Source: Puniceicoccaceae bacterium
GTDB lineage: Bacteria > Verrucomicrobiota > Verrucomicrobiia > Opitutales > Opitutaceae
Reading direction: 5' to 3'
DNA length: 59,651 nt
NCBI GenBank assembly: GCA_007695295.1
Contig: REEB01000127.1
Location: 1-59,651, forward strand
Shown here piece after piece: positions 21,096-29,755 of the stretch (position 1 is its first letter; each line of letters starts with the position of its first letter). A model generated the notes under the pieces. It was not told the DNA's origin, ran no database searches, and saw only the letters and a list, made by a program, of their open reading frames with translations. The translations under genes and the position numbers were made by a program.

Positions 21096-24000
21096 ATGAC
21101 CGAATCCCGTCTCTCCCGCTGGATCTTCCTCACCCTGTTCAGCCTGCTCGGCCAACCCGCCCTTCACGCCGTCGACCTTGATGAAGCCTGGCAGACCCTC
21201 ATCCCCAAACGCGAAACCGGCGCCCTCGAGTTTCTCCAGCAGCACCCCGAGGCCGACGGCCGCGGCATCGTCGTCGCCGTCCTCGACACCGGCGTCGACC
21301 CCGCCGCCGCCGGCCTTCAGACCACCAGCGACGGCAAACGCAAACTCGTCGATGTCATCGATGCCTCGGGAGCCGGAGATGTCCGGACCACCGCCACCGC
21401 CACCCCCGACGAGGAGGGCCGGCTGACGGGTCTCTCCGGCCGCACGCTTCTGCTCCCCGATGATCTCGTCAATCCGGAGGACACTTTCCGCCTCGGCCTC
21501 AAATACGGGGAGGACCTCTTCACCAGCGGCCTCTGGAGCCGCATTCTCGAGCACCGCAAGGAGCGCCTCCAAGCCGAAATCGAACGCCAACAGGCCGAGC
21601 GCCTCCGGGCTCTGGCCCGGCAGCGCGCCGCCGGAGAACGCGCCTTCGAGGACAAAGCCGAAGCCGACCTCACCCTCGCTGAACGCGACCGCCTCGCCCG
21701 CGAACGCTTGCTCGAGGCTTGGGAGAAACGCCTCCTCGAGGGAGATCCCGGGCCGCTCATCGACTGCGTTCTCTGGCACGACGGCGAGCATTGGCGCGCA
21801 CTCATTGACACCCGGGGCGACGGCGACCTTCGCAACCAGCCCGCCCTCCGCCCCTTCGGCGTGGCCGGCGAGTTCGGCGTCTTCGACGAAAGGGTGCCCA
21901 GCTCCTATGCCATCCAAGTCTATGAGGATGGCGATCTCCTCTCCATCGTCACCGCCGATGGCTCCCACGGCACCCATGTCGCCGCCATCATCGCCGCCCA
22001 CCACCCGGAGCAACCCCAGCGCAACGGCCTCGCCCCGGGCGCCCGCATCCTTTCCATCAAAATCGGCGACAGCCGCCGCGGCGGAGGCTCCGACATGACC
22101 GGGGAGATGCGGGCCGCCGCCCTCGCCGCCCGCCATGGGGTCGACATCCTCAATGCCTCTTGGGGCGGAGCGACGAGCTTTCAGGACGGCTCCGGTCTCG
22201 CGGACCAGTTCGTCGATCGCCTCGCGGAGGAGTTTGGCGTCATTTCGTTCCTCTCCGTCGGCAACCACGGCCCGGCTCTCTCAACCCTCGGCTCCCCCGG
22301 CGGTGAATCGAAGCGCACCATCGGCGTCGGCGGCGTCATTTCCCCGGCGATGGGCCGCTACCTCTACAGCCACCGCCACCTCTTCCCCGACGCCGCTTTT
22401 GGGTTCACCGGGCGCGGGCCGACCAAGACGGGCGACCTCGGCGTCAACCTGGTCGCCCCCGGAGCCGCCATCGCTTCCACCGCCCGCGACAGCCTCAATG
22501 AGAGCAGCCTCATGCAGGGTACGTCCATGTCCTCGCCGTCCGCCGCGGGCGTCGGCGCCCTTCTTCTCAGCGCGGCTCGCCAGCGCGGTCTCGAAACCAC
22601 GCCGGCCCGGGTCCGCGCCCTTTTCATGAATGCCGCCCGGCCCATGGACGGGATCGAGGTCTTTGCCCAGGGCGCCGGCCTGATTCAGATCGGCCCCGCC
22701 CTTGAGCTGCTCGAGACGGCGGCCGGCATCGCCGCTTTCGATGCGTTCTACGATATTGAGTGCGGGATCAACCCCCATGCCTCCGGCCCCGGCATCTACT
22801 TCCGGGAGCCGCCCGAGCCCGGTCCTTTCGAGACCCGCATCGGAATTACCCCCGCCTTTCTCGACCGCGTCCCGGCCGAGGAGCAGGCCGCCTTCAGCGT
22901 CGATCTCACTCTCCGCTCGACCGTCGACTGGATCCGCCCTCCCGAATACATCCACCTCACCAATCGCAGGGTCTTCATCCGCCCGGAAATCGAGCCTCCC
23001 CCCGCTCCTGAGAACGGCTCCGCGGTCCACTTCGGGGAAATCCACGCCTTTGTCGCGGACCATGAAAACCTCGGCCCGCTCTTCCGCATCCCCGTCACCC
23101 TTATCCAACCACGGCGCGTCGGGAGGGCCGACCGCTTCCAAACCTCCTGGACCACCGAACTCCAGCCGGGCGCAGTCGCCCGCGAGTTCATCCTGCCGCC
23201 CGAGGGTGCCAGTCACCTCCAATTGCGCATCATCCGCCATGGCGATGACCTCAACCGCCGCAGTTTTCACGCCACCGTCCTCTCCCTGCAGACCCACCGC
23301 GCCTACACCGCCACCCGCTCCAGCTCCTGGATACACCTCGCCCCCTCCGAGCCGGAAGAGCAATGGGTCGAGATCGTGCCCGGCCGCACCGCGGAAATAG
23401 CCCTCCACCAGCCATGGAACACCGAAGGCACCAATCAGCTCAGCGTCGAGATCCGCTTCGCCGGGGTCCATACCTCCGATCCACTTGTCGCCATCCCGCC
23501 CAACTCCCGCTTCGCCACCCTCCACCTGCCGCCGTCGCTCACTTCGCTCGAAGCCCGCGCCACCGCCCGCGTCGAAGAGGCCGCTTTTGTTCTCGCTCCC
23601 GCCAAGCATGAGATCGTACCCCTCGACGAGCGCTCCACCCTGCCGCCCGGTCCCGACCGCGAGGACGATCTTCCCCGGTTTGCGCTCCGCCAGAAGTTCG
23701 AGCTGGATCTCAACGCCGCCGGCACCTACCGGCTCTATTGGAGCCACCCCTTCACCACCCGTTCCCATCATGCCGGCGGCTTGGTCCACGTCTTTCACGA
23801 GTCGGGTCGCCGTATCGCCATCGTCAGCCCCTGGGGCCGCCCTTCAATCGAGCTGCCCAAGGGCAAGATTCACTTCCACCGCGACCTCAAGGCGGTCGAC
23901 CGCGCCCAACTCGAGCGCGACCAGCACCACCCGCTCATTCTCACCCGCCGGCTGCCGTCCCCCATTGCGCTCCATGTGCACTCCCGGCCCGAGCAGGCCC

Positions 24001-25148
24001 TCGAGGGAGACAACAGCCCCACCGTCAACCTTCGCCCCCGCCCCGACCAGCAACTCAACAACGCCCAACACCGCCCCCATCGTTCCATCAAACTAACCCC
24101 CGCGCCCCAGTTTTTTCTCGGCAGCGTTTCCCTCGCCACCGAAGGCCACACCTGGTTCTCGTCCAACCTTATGTATCACCCGCCGGTGGCCGCTCCGGAG
24201 CAACGTCCCAGCCGCAGCCCTTCCACCGATCCTTCCGAACCTCCCGACCGCGATCTCCGCGACCGGGTCTTCCGCCAGCGCCTCGATTGGGCCCGCGGTC
24301 AACTCACCGCCCGGCCGGCCGCCCGCATCAAAGCCCGCGATACCCTCATCGCCGAGCTGCTTGAGGAGCGGCCCGACGATCCGGACGCCCTCCTTCTCGC
24401 CATCCAGGTCGAGGCCCACCGCGCTGGCCTCCTCCCGCCCCTCCAGCGCGGCCCCGCTTCTCCGTCCTCCGATGCCTCGTCCGACGAGAACGGTGCCTCC
24501 GATAACGACGAGTCCGGCGAGAAGGAAGAGGCCGACCCGGAAAACGATCTCGATACCGGCGAAACGGAGATCGCCGAGACCGATGCCGAGACCGATGCCG
24601 ATACCGAACAGCCCTCCGAAACTCCGGAAAAGCCCAAAGCGGAGATCGCCGCCGACCTTGAAAAACGGCTGACCGACCTCGCGGAAAACCTCCATCCCGA
24701 CCGCGTGGCCGCCTTCTTCGGCGCCCCCGAGCCGACCGAAGACCTCGAGCCGGCAGAACGCCGTCGACTCGACCGGGAACGCACCGAGCACACCGCCGAT
24801 CGCAACCGGCTTTTCCAAATCCACCTGACGCGCTCCCGCATCGCGCTCGCCATCGAGGAGACCGAGCCCGCGCGCAGCGCCCTTCGCGAAGCCCGCCGCT
24901 GGACCGCCAACCAAGACCGCCCGCCCGCCGACTGGCGCCGCCAGCAGTTGAACCTACTCCAGGCGGAAGGTCACCTCGGGCTCGCCCTCGACGTGCTCGA
25001 AAGCCACCTGCTGGAAGACAATCCGCTCAGCCACCCACTCCGCCAACGCCGCCTCGACCTGCTCGAAAGCCTTGGCTGGAGCAAGGCCGCCGCGCACGAA
25101 CGCCTTCTCCTGGCTGTCGAACGCAACGCCGGCGATCCGGTTTTCTGA
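21096..25148 (+). CDS. Secreted subtilisin-like protease of the tripeptidyl-peptidase II type
   Basis: 1350 residues. A signal peptide (basic MTESRLSR, then FLTLFSLLGQPALHA) leads into a sequence very like eukaryotic TPP II: PKRETGALEFL, then DGRGIVVAVLDTGVDP and VDVIDASGAGDV. The predicted catalytic residues are Asp64, His291 (DGSHGTHVA), oxyanion Asn390 (SVGNHGP) and Ser477 (GTSMSSPSAAG). The roughly 225-residue gap between Asp and His, filled by a charged helical segment at 140-215, is the TPP II hallmark. A beta-rich C-terminal region and an acidic low-complexity linker near residues 1125-1190 follow. It likely trims tripeptides from oligopeptides outside the cytoplasm. ATG at 21096 chosen for the signal peptide. 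Confidence 0.9.
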   Translation: MTESRLSRWIFLTLFSLLGQPALHAVDLDEAWQTLIPKRETGALEFLQQHPEADGRGIVVAVLDTGVDPAAAGLQTTSDGKRKLVDVIDASGAGDVRTTATATPDEEGRLTGLSGRTLLLPDDLVNPEDTFRLGLKYGEDLFTSGLWSRILEHRKERLQAEIERQQAERLRALARQRAAGERAFEDKAEADLTLAERDRLARERLLEAWEKRLLEGDPGPLIDCVLWHDGEHWRALIDTRGDGDLRNQPALRPFGVAGEFGVFDERVPSSYAIQVYEDGDLLSIVTADGSHGTHVAAIIAAHHPEQPQRNGLAPGARILSIKIGDSRRGGGSDMTGEMRAAALAARHGVDILNASWGGATSFQDGSGLADQFVDRLAEEFGVISFLSVGNHGPALSTLGSPGGESKRTIGVGGVISPAMGRYLYSHRHLFPDAAFGFTGRGPTKTGDLGVNLVAPGAAIASTARDSLNESSLMQGTSMSSPSAAGVGALLLSAARQRGLETTPARVRALFMNAARPMDGIEVFAQGAGLIQIGPALELLETAAGIAAFDAFYDIECGINPHASGPGIYFREPPEPGPFETRIGITPAFLDRVPAEEQAAFSVDLTLRSTVDWIRPPEYIHLTNRRVFIRPEIEPPPAPENGSAVHFGEIHAFVADHENLGPLFRIPVTLIQPRRVGRADRFQTSWTTELQPGAVAREFILPPEGASHLQLRIIRHGDDLNRRSFHATVLSLQTHRAYTATRSSSWIHLAPSEPEEQWVEIVPGRTAEIALHQPWNTEGTNQLSVEIRFAGVHTSDPLVAIPPNSRFATLHLPPSLTSLEARATARVEEAAFVLAPAKHEIVPLDERSTLPPGPDREDDLPRFALRQKFELDLNAAGTYRLYWSHPFTTRSHHAGGLVHVFHESGRRIAIVSPWGRPSIELPKGKIHFHRDLKAVDRAQLERDQHHPLILTRRLPSPIALHVHSRPEQALEGDNSPTVNLRPRPDQQLNNAQHRPHRSIKLTPAPQFFLGSVSLATEGHTWFSSNLMYHPPVAAPEQRPSRSPSTDPSEPPDRDLRDRVFRQRLDWARGQLTARPAARIKARDTLIAELLEERPDDPDALLLAIQVEAHRAGLLPPLQRGPASPSSDASSDENGASDNDESGEKEEADPENDLDTGETEIAETDAETDADTEQPSETPEKPKAEIAADLEKRLTDLAENLHPDRVAAFFGAPEPTEDLEPAERRRLDRERTEHTADRNRLFQIHLTRSRIALAIEETEPARSALREARRWTANQDRPPADWRRQQLNLLQAEGHLGLALDVLESHLLEDNPLSHPLRQRRLDLLESLGWSKAAAHERLLLAVERNAGDPVF
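24576..24609 (+). repeat. 12-base tandem repeat inside the TPP II-like gene
   Basis: GAGACCGATGCC is present twice in direct tandem, followed by a diverged partial third copy (GATACCGAA). It encodes ETDAETDADTE within the acidic linker. Such in-frame repeats can change copy number without breaking the reading frame. Confidence 0.7.
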
Positions 25149-25589
25149 GCCAAGCTCATCAGCGGGTGCCGCGATCGATCTCCTCCCGCATCCGGCCTGC
25201 CGATTTTGCGTCCGCCCCCAACTCCTTCGCACGATCCGGGGGAAGTCGTGTCAGGCTCCACCGAACCCTGTAACAGACTCCGAGAGACCTCAGGTCGCCC
25301 CGCAGCGGATCCGCCGGAGTCGTTTCGCTGGGATCTGGATATTTCGAATGCGCCAACGGCGTAAAAAGCATCGCGTCCCTTCAGGCCGCAGACTCCTTCC
25401 AATCCGGCTTCCCAGTCCTTCGGACTGGGCTCTGGAATTGCGCACCTTTGGTGCTGCGAGATGACCAAACTCCGAGGAACGACGGAGTCGTGTCGTCCCC
25501 ATCCCTGCAATCAGCGAGACCGGTGGTCTCTACTCCCCACCCCGTCCGGCCCCAAGGACCACACGGCGACGCCGCTCAAACCACCAGCC
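25149..25589. repeat. Gene-free stretch with a cluster of small palindromes
   Basis: No convincing gene lies in these 441 bases between two convergent genes. At least four short hairpins are packed into 25411-25530: CCCAGTCCTTCGGACTGGG at 25411-25429, GCACCTTTGGTGC at 25442-25454, ACTCCG/CGGAGT at 25469-25488 (8-base loop), and GAGACCGGTGGTCTC at 25516-25530. Base use here is less GC-biased than in the genes. The arrangement resembles degenerate dispersed palindromic repeats, possibly a relic of a mobile repeat. The first 200 bases show nothing I can name. Confidence 0.55.
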
Positions 25590-26489
25590 TCAGGGCAGCA
25601 TGACCCGCGTTCCGACCGGCAGATCCTCCTGGCCATCCACCACCCGGCAGATTGCGATCCGCTCCCTCACTTGGGTGACTTCGAGCGTCGCGATCTGCTC
25701 AATGATCACATCAAGCAGTTCACCTGTGCCCGGATCGCGCAACTCATCCACTTCACCGGCCACAAACCGCTGCCCCACCCGCACGTTTTCCCGTTCACCC
25801 CGATTGAGGTAGATCTGCCCGCCCCGCGCTGCGACGACATCCGCCGTCCACGGCATCGTGTCGAGCTGTTCGAGAAGGAAGTCCACCGCCTGTTCGATCG
25901 CGGCTTCTACCGCAGTCGCAAGATTGTTGTCCTTAAAACCGCCGACGCTGGCACGGACATTGCCCCGCGCCACCCCGATGCGCATGCCGCCCCGCTCCGA
26001 GCTGCCTTCCATCCGCTTGGATGCCTTCACTTGGCCGGTGGTCGTATCCACGATATACATGACCGCGTTGATCTCCGCCCGCGCCCGGCTGCCCCCGACC
26101 GCGATTCCCCGGATGGCGATGCCTCCGTCCCCACCGGAAACCGTCTGCAGATGTGTGATTTCGCCCCGCACCAACAACTGGGCCGGCGTCAACTGGCCGG
26201 TGGCCGGAGCCCGGCTGCCCCCGGCCGTGCGACCCGAGGCCGCCAAGTCCTGCTCTGCCATCGCCGCTCCGCGCAACTCGGTTTCTCCCAACACGATGAA
26301 ACGGCCGGTTTGGTGCAGCGCATCCGTCAGAACCGCCCCGAAAGACTGGGGTAGGTTGATTTGCCCGGTCCAACCCGAGCGGTTGTCAAAATCATAAACG
26401 CCGATGGTGTATTTCAACGGGGCGACTTCGGCGGAGGCGAGCAGGGCGGAGACAGAAAGAAGAGCAAGAATACGGACGGGCAAGGTCAT
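25590..26489 (-). CDS. CsgG/HfaB-like exported protein
   Basis: 299 residues with a signal peptide (MTLPVRILALLSVSALLASAE). The body matches the CsgG family by pattern: KYTIGVYDFDNRSGW, GAVLTDALHQTGRFIVLGETEL, PAQLLVRGEITHL and INAVMYIVDTTTGQVKASKRMEG. CsgG itself forms the outer-membrane pore for curli. This protein has no lipobox cysteine after the signal peptide and no curli genes nearby, so a curli role is unlikely. It is probably an outer-membrane-associated or periplasmic homologue of unknown function. It is preceded by a strong inverted repeat at 26547-26571. Confidence 0.82.
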   Translation of the reverse strand: MTLPVRILALLSVSALLASAEVAPLKYTIGVYDFDNRSGWTGQINLPQSFGAVLTDALHQTGRFIVLGETELRGAAMAEQDLAASGRTAGGSRAPATGQLTPAQLLVRGEITHLQTVSGGDGGIAIRGIAVGGSRARAEINAVMYIVDTTTGQVKASKRMEGSSERGGMRIGVARGNVRASVGGFKDNNLATAVEAAIEQAVDFLLEQLDTMPWTADVVAARGGQIYLNRGERENVRVGQRFVAGEVDELRDPGTGELLDVIIEQIATLEVTQVRERIAICRVVDGQEDLPVGTRVMLP

Positions 26490-26546
26490 GGCAGTGCAGG
26501 GTTGGGGTGAATGTGCGAGCCGTCCAATCCCAAAGGCTTTTCAATC

Positions 26547-26571
26547 CCATGGCAATGGCATTATGCCATGG
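26547..26571. promoter_or_regulatory. Inverted repeat upstream of the CsgG-like gene
   Basis: CCATGGCA and TGCCATGG flank a 9-base loop, a perfect 8-base inverted repeat 58 bases upstream of the gene start. On the minus strand the loop contains CATAAT, a plausible -10 hexamer, though the matching -35 (CTTCAG, 17-base spacer) is poor. An operator overlapping a promoter is one reading; a transcript hairpin is another. Confidence 0.35.
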
Positions 26572-26741
26572 CACCGGAGTGTCTGAAGTTGACCGGAACA
26601 CCCCAAACCAACCCTTGCCGACCCACTGTTCCCATTTGGCCGAACCTGCCGCCAACCATTGGGCCGTCGCCAAAACCCAACTACTTTCGAAAACCCTCGG
26701 CCGGAGAAAATGGCCCTGCCACCCCTCGAGGCTTCCCTGCC

Positions 26742-27383
26742 TCAGTCTCGCTCCGGTGCTGCTCCGTTGATGCTCGAAACCGAGATGAACTCCGCCTGCA
26801 GCTCCAGCATCCCGCTGAGGGCGCGGTTGATGGCTCTTCGGGTCGGCAGGATTTCTTTTCGCGCCTGCAGGATGATCCGGTTAGCCTCCGCGTAGTCGTT
26901 CTCATCGACCCGGTCCAGAACCCGTTCAGCTTCCGCGGACAACCAGCCTGTCAATTGACTCAAAGCCTGATCCATCTGGGCGTCGGCGTAGACGAGGCGC
27001 TCAAAGAGCGCTCGCAGTTCAGCCGCTTCGTCCCGCGAAAGCACCCGGTGAAACCACTTGTCGAGATAGTTTTCGTAGAGCGCCCAGATCTTGTGGCAAT
27101 GGCCGCGGGCCTCCTGGGCACGCTGCCAGATCCGGCCTCCCTCCAACGACAAGAGCACCTCCCGCTCCTCGGAGCAGTTGACGTTCTCGGCAAAACAAAG
27201 GTTGAGGAAACGAACCAGCTCCGCTTCGCAGACGCCGTAGATTTTCGATAACTCACCCAGAACGACGACGAGTTTGTCCGCCGCCGCTTCCGGCTGCCGC
27301 ACCAGTTTGTCCTTCACCGACTGGATGATGCCAAGCCGGTCCGCCAAATCAAAGAGTGCTTTCGGATCGAAAGGCAGTGGCAT
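26742..27383 (-). CDS. Uncharacterised mostly helical protein
   Basis: 213 residues with no signal peptide or membrane segment. I do not recognise the family. It looks largely alpha-helical, with many charged residues and a cysteine pair in CFAENVNCSEER near 65-75. The segment YADAQMDQALSQLTGWLSAEAERVL, of which the core is DQALSQLTGWLSAEAE, and the following LQARKEILPTRRAINRALSGML could form a helical bundle. It lies upstream of the CsgG-like gene on the same strand, with 252 bases between them, so a functional link is possible but not shown. Codon use matches neighbouring genes, supporting that it is real. Confidence 0.72.
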   Translation of the reverse strand: MPLPFDPKALFDLADRLGIIQSVKDKLVRQPEAAADKLVVVLGELSKIYGVCEAELVRFLNLCFAENVNCSEEREVLLSLEGGRIWQRAQEARGHCHKIWALYENYLDKWFHRVLSRDEAAELRALFERLVYADAQMDQALSQLTGWLSAEAERVLDRVDENDYAEANRIILQARKEILPTRRAINRALSGMLELQAEFISVSSINGAAPERD

Positions 27384-27498
27384 GGATGAAGGCTATGGAC
27401 GGCGCCGTTCGCCGCGTCAATGGCTGAGGCAGGCGACCCCGCAGATCCCGGCGACGTGGCTTGCAACGCCTCCCTCTGCCGCGGGACGTTCCGCGCAC

Positions 27499-28872
27499 TC
27501 AGTCCGCCCCGGCCACCGAGCGGAGGATGGAAGCGGAGACTTCGATGCCCTTGGCCATGACTCCGAGATGAAAGCTCTCGTTGGGGGCATGAAGATTGTC
27601 CTCCGGGAGAAAGAGCCCGATCATGAGCGAGTCGAGGCCCAGTTCACGCTTGAAATCGGCGATGATGGGCACACTGCCGCCTTCCCTCAGGAACAGAGGG
27701 GGCTTGCCGAATTGCCGCGCCACCGCGCGCTCTGCGGTCGCAAAGGCCCGCGCCAGCGTCGGGGGTTGGTCCGCCGGGGTGTTCGACCGTCCCGGCGGTA
27801 CGACCAGGTAAGGAGCTCCCCGGTGACCAAAACGCAGCCGCAACTCCACTTCCGGAGGACACCGCTCCCGCAGGGTTTTCTCCAGCAATTCCACGATCAC
27901 GATGGGATCCTGGTCCGGCACCAGGCGGCAACTGAACTTTGCTCCCGCCCGCGACGGGATCACCGTCTTGCTCCCTTCGCCTTGGTAGCCACCAAAGATG
28001 CCGTTGAACTCCAGCGTCGGTTGAAACCGCACCAGCTCAAAGGGGGAATAGCCGTCGTTCTTGAAAAACCCGTTCACCCCGAGAAAGGCACGGTAGGTCT
28101 CCTTGCTCACCCCAAGTCGCGACAACTCCTCTCGCTCCCAGTCTTCCACCCCAAGGACGGCATCGTAAAACCCGGGCACGTTCACCCGGCCGTCCGGCCC
28201 ATGAAGGCCGGCGCACAGCTCCGCAAGCGCCTGGATGGGATTGTAAACCGCGCCTCCATGGACCCCGGAATGCAGGTCCGAGCGTGGCCCGATGACTTCG
28301 ATCTCCCCGGCCACGATCCCGCGGAGACCGGTGGTGATGACGATCTGCTCGGCGTTGGGGCTGCCCGTGTCGGAGAGGAGGACGAAATCCGCGGCGAGTT
28401 CACGCCGGCGCTCCTGCAGAAAGGGAAGAAAACTGGGGCTGCCGATTTCTTCCTCGCCTTCGACCAGAAAGGTGATCCGCAGCGGAAGGTCGGGGTTCTC
28501 CCGCAACACCTTCACCGCCGCCGCCAAGTGCACCATGAGGGGTCCTTTGTTGTCCGCCGCACCCCGCCCGTACATCCGCCCGTCGCGCACCGCGGGCTCG
28601 AAGGGCGCGGTCTGCCAAAGATTCAGGGGATCGGGCGGCTGGACGTCGTAATGGCCGTAGATGATGACATGCGGCCAGGTCGGATCGCCGTCGCGTTTGG
28701 CGAGCACGATAGGATGCAGGGGCGTCGGGACCACCTCGACCGTGAAACCGGAGTCGGCCAGGAGCGAGGCGATGAAATCGCGAGCCCCTTCCATCCCGGA
28801 CTGAAAAGCGGGATCGGCGGAAACGCTCGGGAAACGGGTGAAAGCAGCGAGTTTTTCGACAGGATCAAACAT
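27499..28872 (-). CDS. M20-family metallopeptidase (dipeptidase-like)
   Basis: 457 residues, a cytoplasmic di-zinc peptidase by family. Ligand and catalytic positions are visible: His74 and Asp76 in YGHYDVQPP, Asp107 in GRGAADNKG, the glutamates at 140-142 in VEGEEEIGS, Asp168 in LLSDTG, and the final His in LHAPNE near the C-terminus. The dimerisation domain lies between about 190 and 330. These enzymes cleave dipeptides or small oligopeptides such as carnosine-type substrates. No signal peptide. It follows the M48 lipoprotein gene by 24 bases, so the two peptidases are likely cotranscribed. Confidence 0.93.
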   Translation of the reverse strand: MFDPVEKLAAFTRFPSVSADPAFQSGMEGARDFIASLLADSGFTVEVVPTPLHPIVLAKRDGDPTWPHVIIYGHYDVQPPDPLNLWQTAPFEPAVRDGRMYGRGAADNKGPLMVHLAAAVKVLRENPDLPLRITFLVEGEEEIGSPSFLPFLQERRRELAADFVLLSDTGSPNAEQIVITTGLRGIVAGEIEVIGPRSDLHSGVHGGAVYNPIQALAELCAGLHGPDGRVNVPGFYDAVLGVEDWEREELSRLGVSKETYRAFLGVNGFFKNDGYSPFELVRFQPTLEFNGIFGGYQGEGSKTVIPSRAGAKFSCRLVPDQDPIVIVELLEKTLRERCPPEVELRLRFGHRGAPYLVVPPGRSNTPADQPPTLARAFATAERAVARQFGKPPLFLREGGSVPIIADFKRELGLDSLMIGLFLPEDNLHAPNESFHLGVMAKGIEVSASILRSVAGAD

Positions 28873-28896
28873 AAAAACGGTGGACCTCCGGAAAGC

Positions 28897-29700
28897 TCAG
28901 GAACGGTTCTCTTCGTAAATGGCCAAAGCCCGCGGCATCAGCATCTGGAGCCGCGCGATCCGGGTTTCGTCAGACGGGTGGGTGGAAAGAAATTCCGGCG
29001 GCCGGCTCGCTCCCTTGGCACGTTCCGCCATTTTCTCCCAGAAGGTGATCGCGGCCCGCGGATCGTACCCGGCGCGAGCCATGTAGATCAGCCCGATCTC
29101 ATCGGCTTCGCTTTCCGCCCGGCGCGAATAGGGCAGGATCACCCCCACCGTCGTGCCCACCCCGTAGGCCGCCATGGCCAGGGCCCGCGTCTGCTGGTCC
29201 TGTCCGCTGAGGGCGGCGTCCAAGGCCACCCCGACCGCCGTGAGGGCGAAGATCTGTGACATGCGTTCGCCACCGTGACGGGCGGTCACGTGGGCCACTT
29301 CATGGCCCATCACGACCGCGAGTTCGTCATCGGTCTCGGCCAGGTCGAGCAGTCCGGTGAAAACCCCGACCTTGCCACCAGGGAGCGCGAAAGCATTCAC
29401 GGCTTCATTCTCAAACAAAACAAACTCCCACTCCGCTCCCGGCAGGTCGTCGCCCACCGCCTCGGCTATGCGGTGGCCGATCCGCTGCACCCGTTCGATC
29501 TTGGCGCGGTCGGTGGCGAGGCGTTCCTGCTGTTTGATTTGGTCGAACGCGGATACCCCCATCGCCATTTCTTGGCTGGCGGGGATCAGGCTGAGCGAGC
29601 GGCGCCCGGTTTCGGGGACGGTGTAACAGGCGGCAACAAAGAGAAAAACAACCAGCCACAACAGTACCGGCCGGAGGCGATGTTTCGACACAGGCTTCAT
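28897..29700 (-). CDS. M48-family zinc metalloprotease lipoprotein
   Basis: 267 residues. The N-terminus is a lipoprotein signal: a basic start, PVLLWLVVFLFVAAC with the lipobox cysteine at 25. The zinc motif is HEVAH at 133-137, with the third ligand Glu196 in ESEADEIG. The layout fits LoiP/YcaL-like periplasmic proteases that act in outer-membrane protein quality control. A longer frame continues 29 codons upstream without a signal peptide and is rejected. Neighbours are the Rsm22-like gene upstream (55-base gap) and the M20 peptidase downstream. Confidence 0.92.
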   Translation of the reverse strand: MKPVSKHRLRPVLLWLVVFLFVAACYTVPETGRRSLSLIPASQEMAMGVSAFDQIKQQERLATDRAKIERVQRIGHRIAEAVGDDLPGAEWEFVLFENEAVNAFALPGGKVGVFTGLLDLAETDDELAVVMGHEVAHVTARHGGERMSQIFALTAVGVALDAALSGQDQQTRALAMAAYGVGTTVGVILPYSRRAESEADEIGLIYMARAGYDPRAAITFWEKMAERAKGASRPPEFLSTHPSDETRIARLQMLMPRALAIYEENRS

Positions 29701-29755
29701 GCCGCCATTCAAAGCCGTCCTCCCCTCTTTGACGAACCCAAAACCGCACCCGTTT

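Noticed and set aside
22281-23798. A 505-codon open frame antisense to the protease gene
   Set aside because: Same explanation; the protein has biased composition and overlaps a region with clear TPP II catalytic motifs on the plus strand.
25383-25530. CRISPR array in the palindrome cluster
   Set aside because: The palindromes differ from each other and there are no equal-length repeats with unique spacers; no cas genes are in the window.
25461-26354. A 297-codon plus-strand frame opposite the CsgG-like gene
   Set aside because: Begins inside the palindrome cluster and then runs antisense to a gene with a clear signal peptide and family pattern.
25590-26489. Calling the CsgG-like gene the curli secretion pore
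   Set aside because: No lipobox cysteine follows the signal peptide and no csgA, csgB, csgE or csgF gene is nearby.
27274-29259. A 661-codon plus-strand frame opposite the M20 and M48 peptidases
   Set aside because: It crosses two well-supported genes and the gap between them, and has no recognisable domain.
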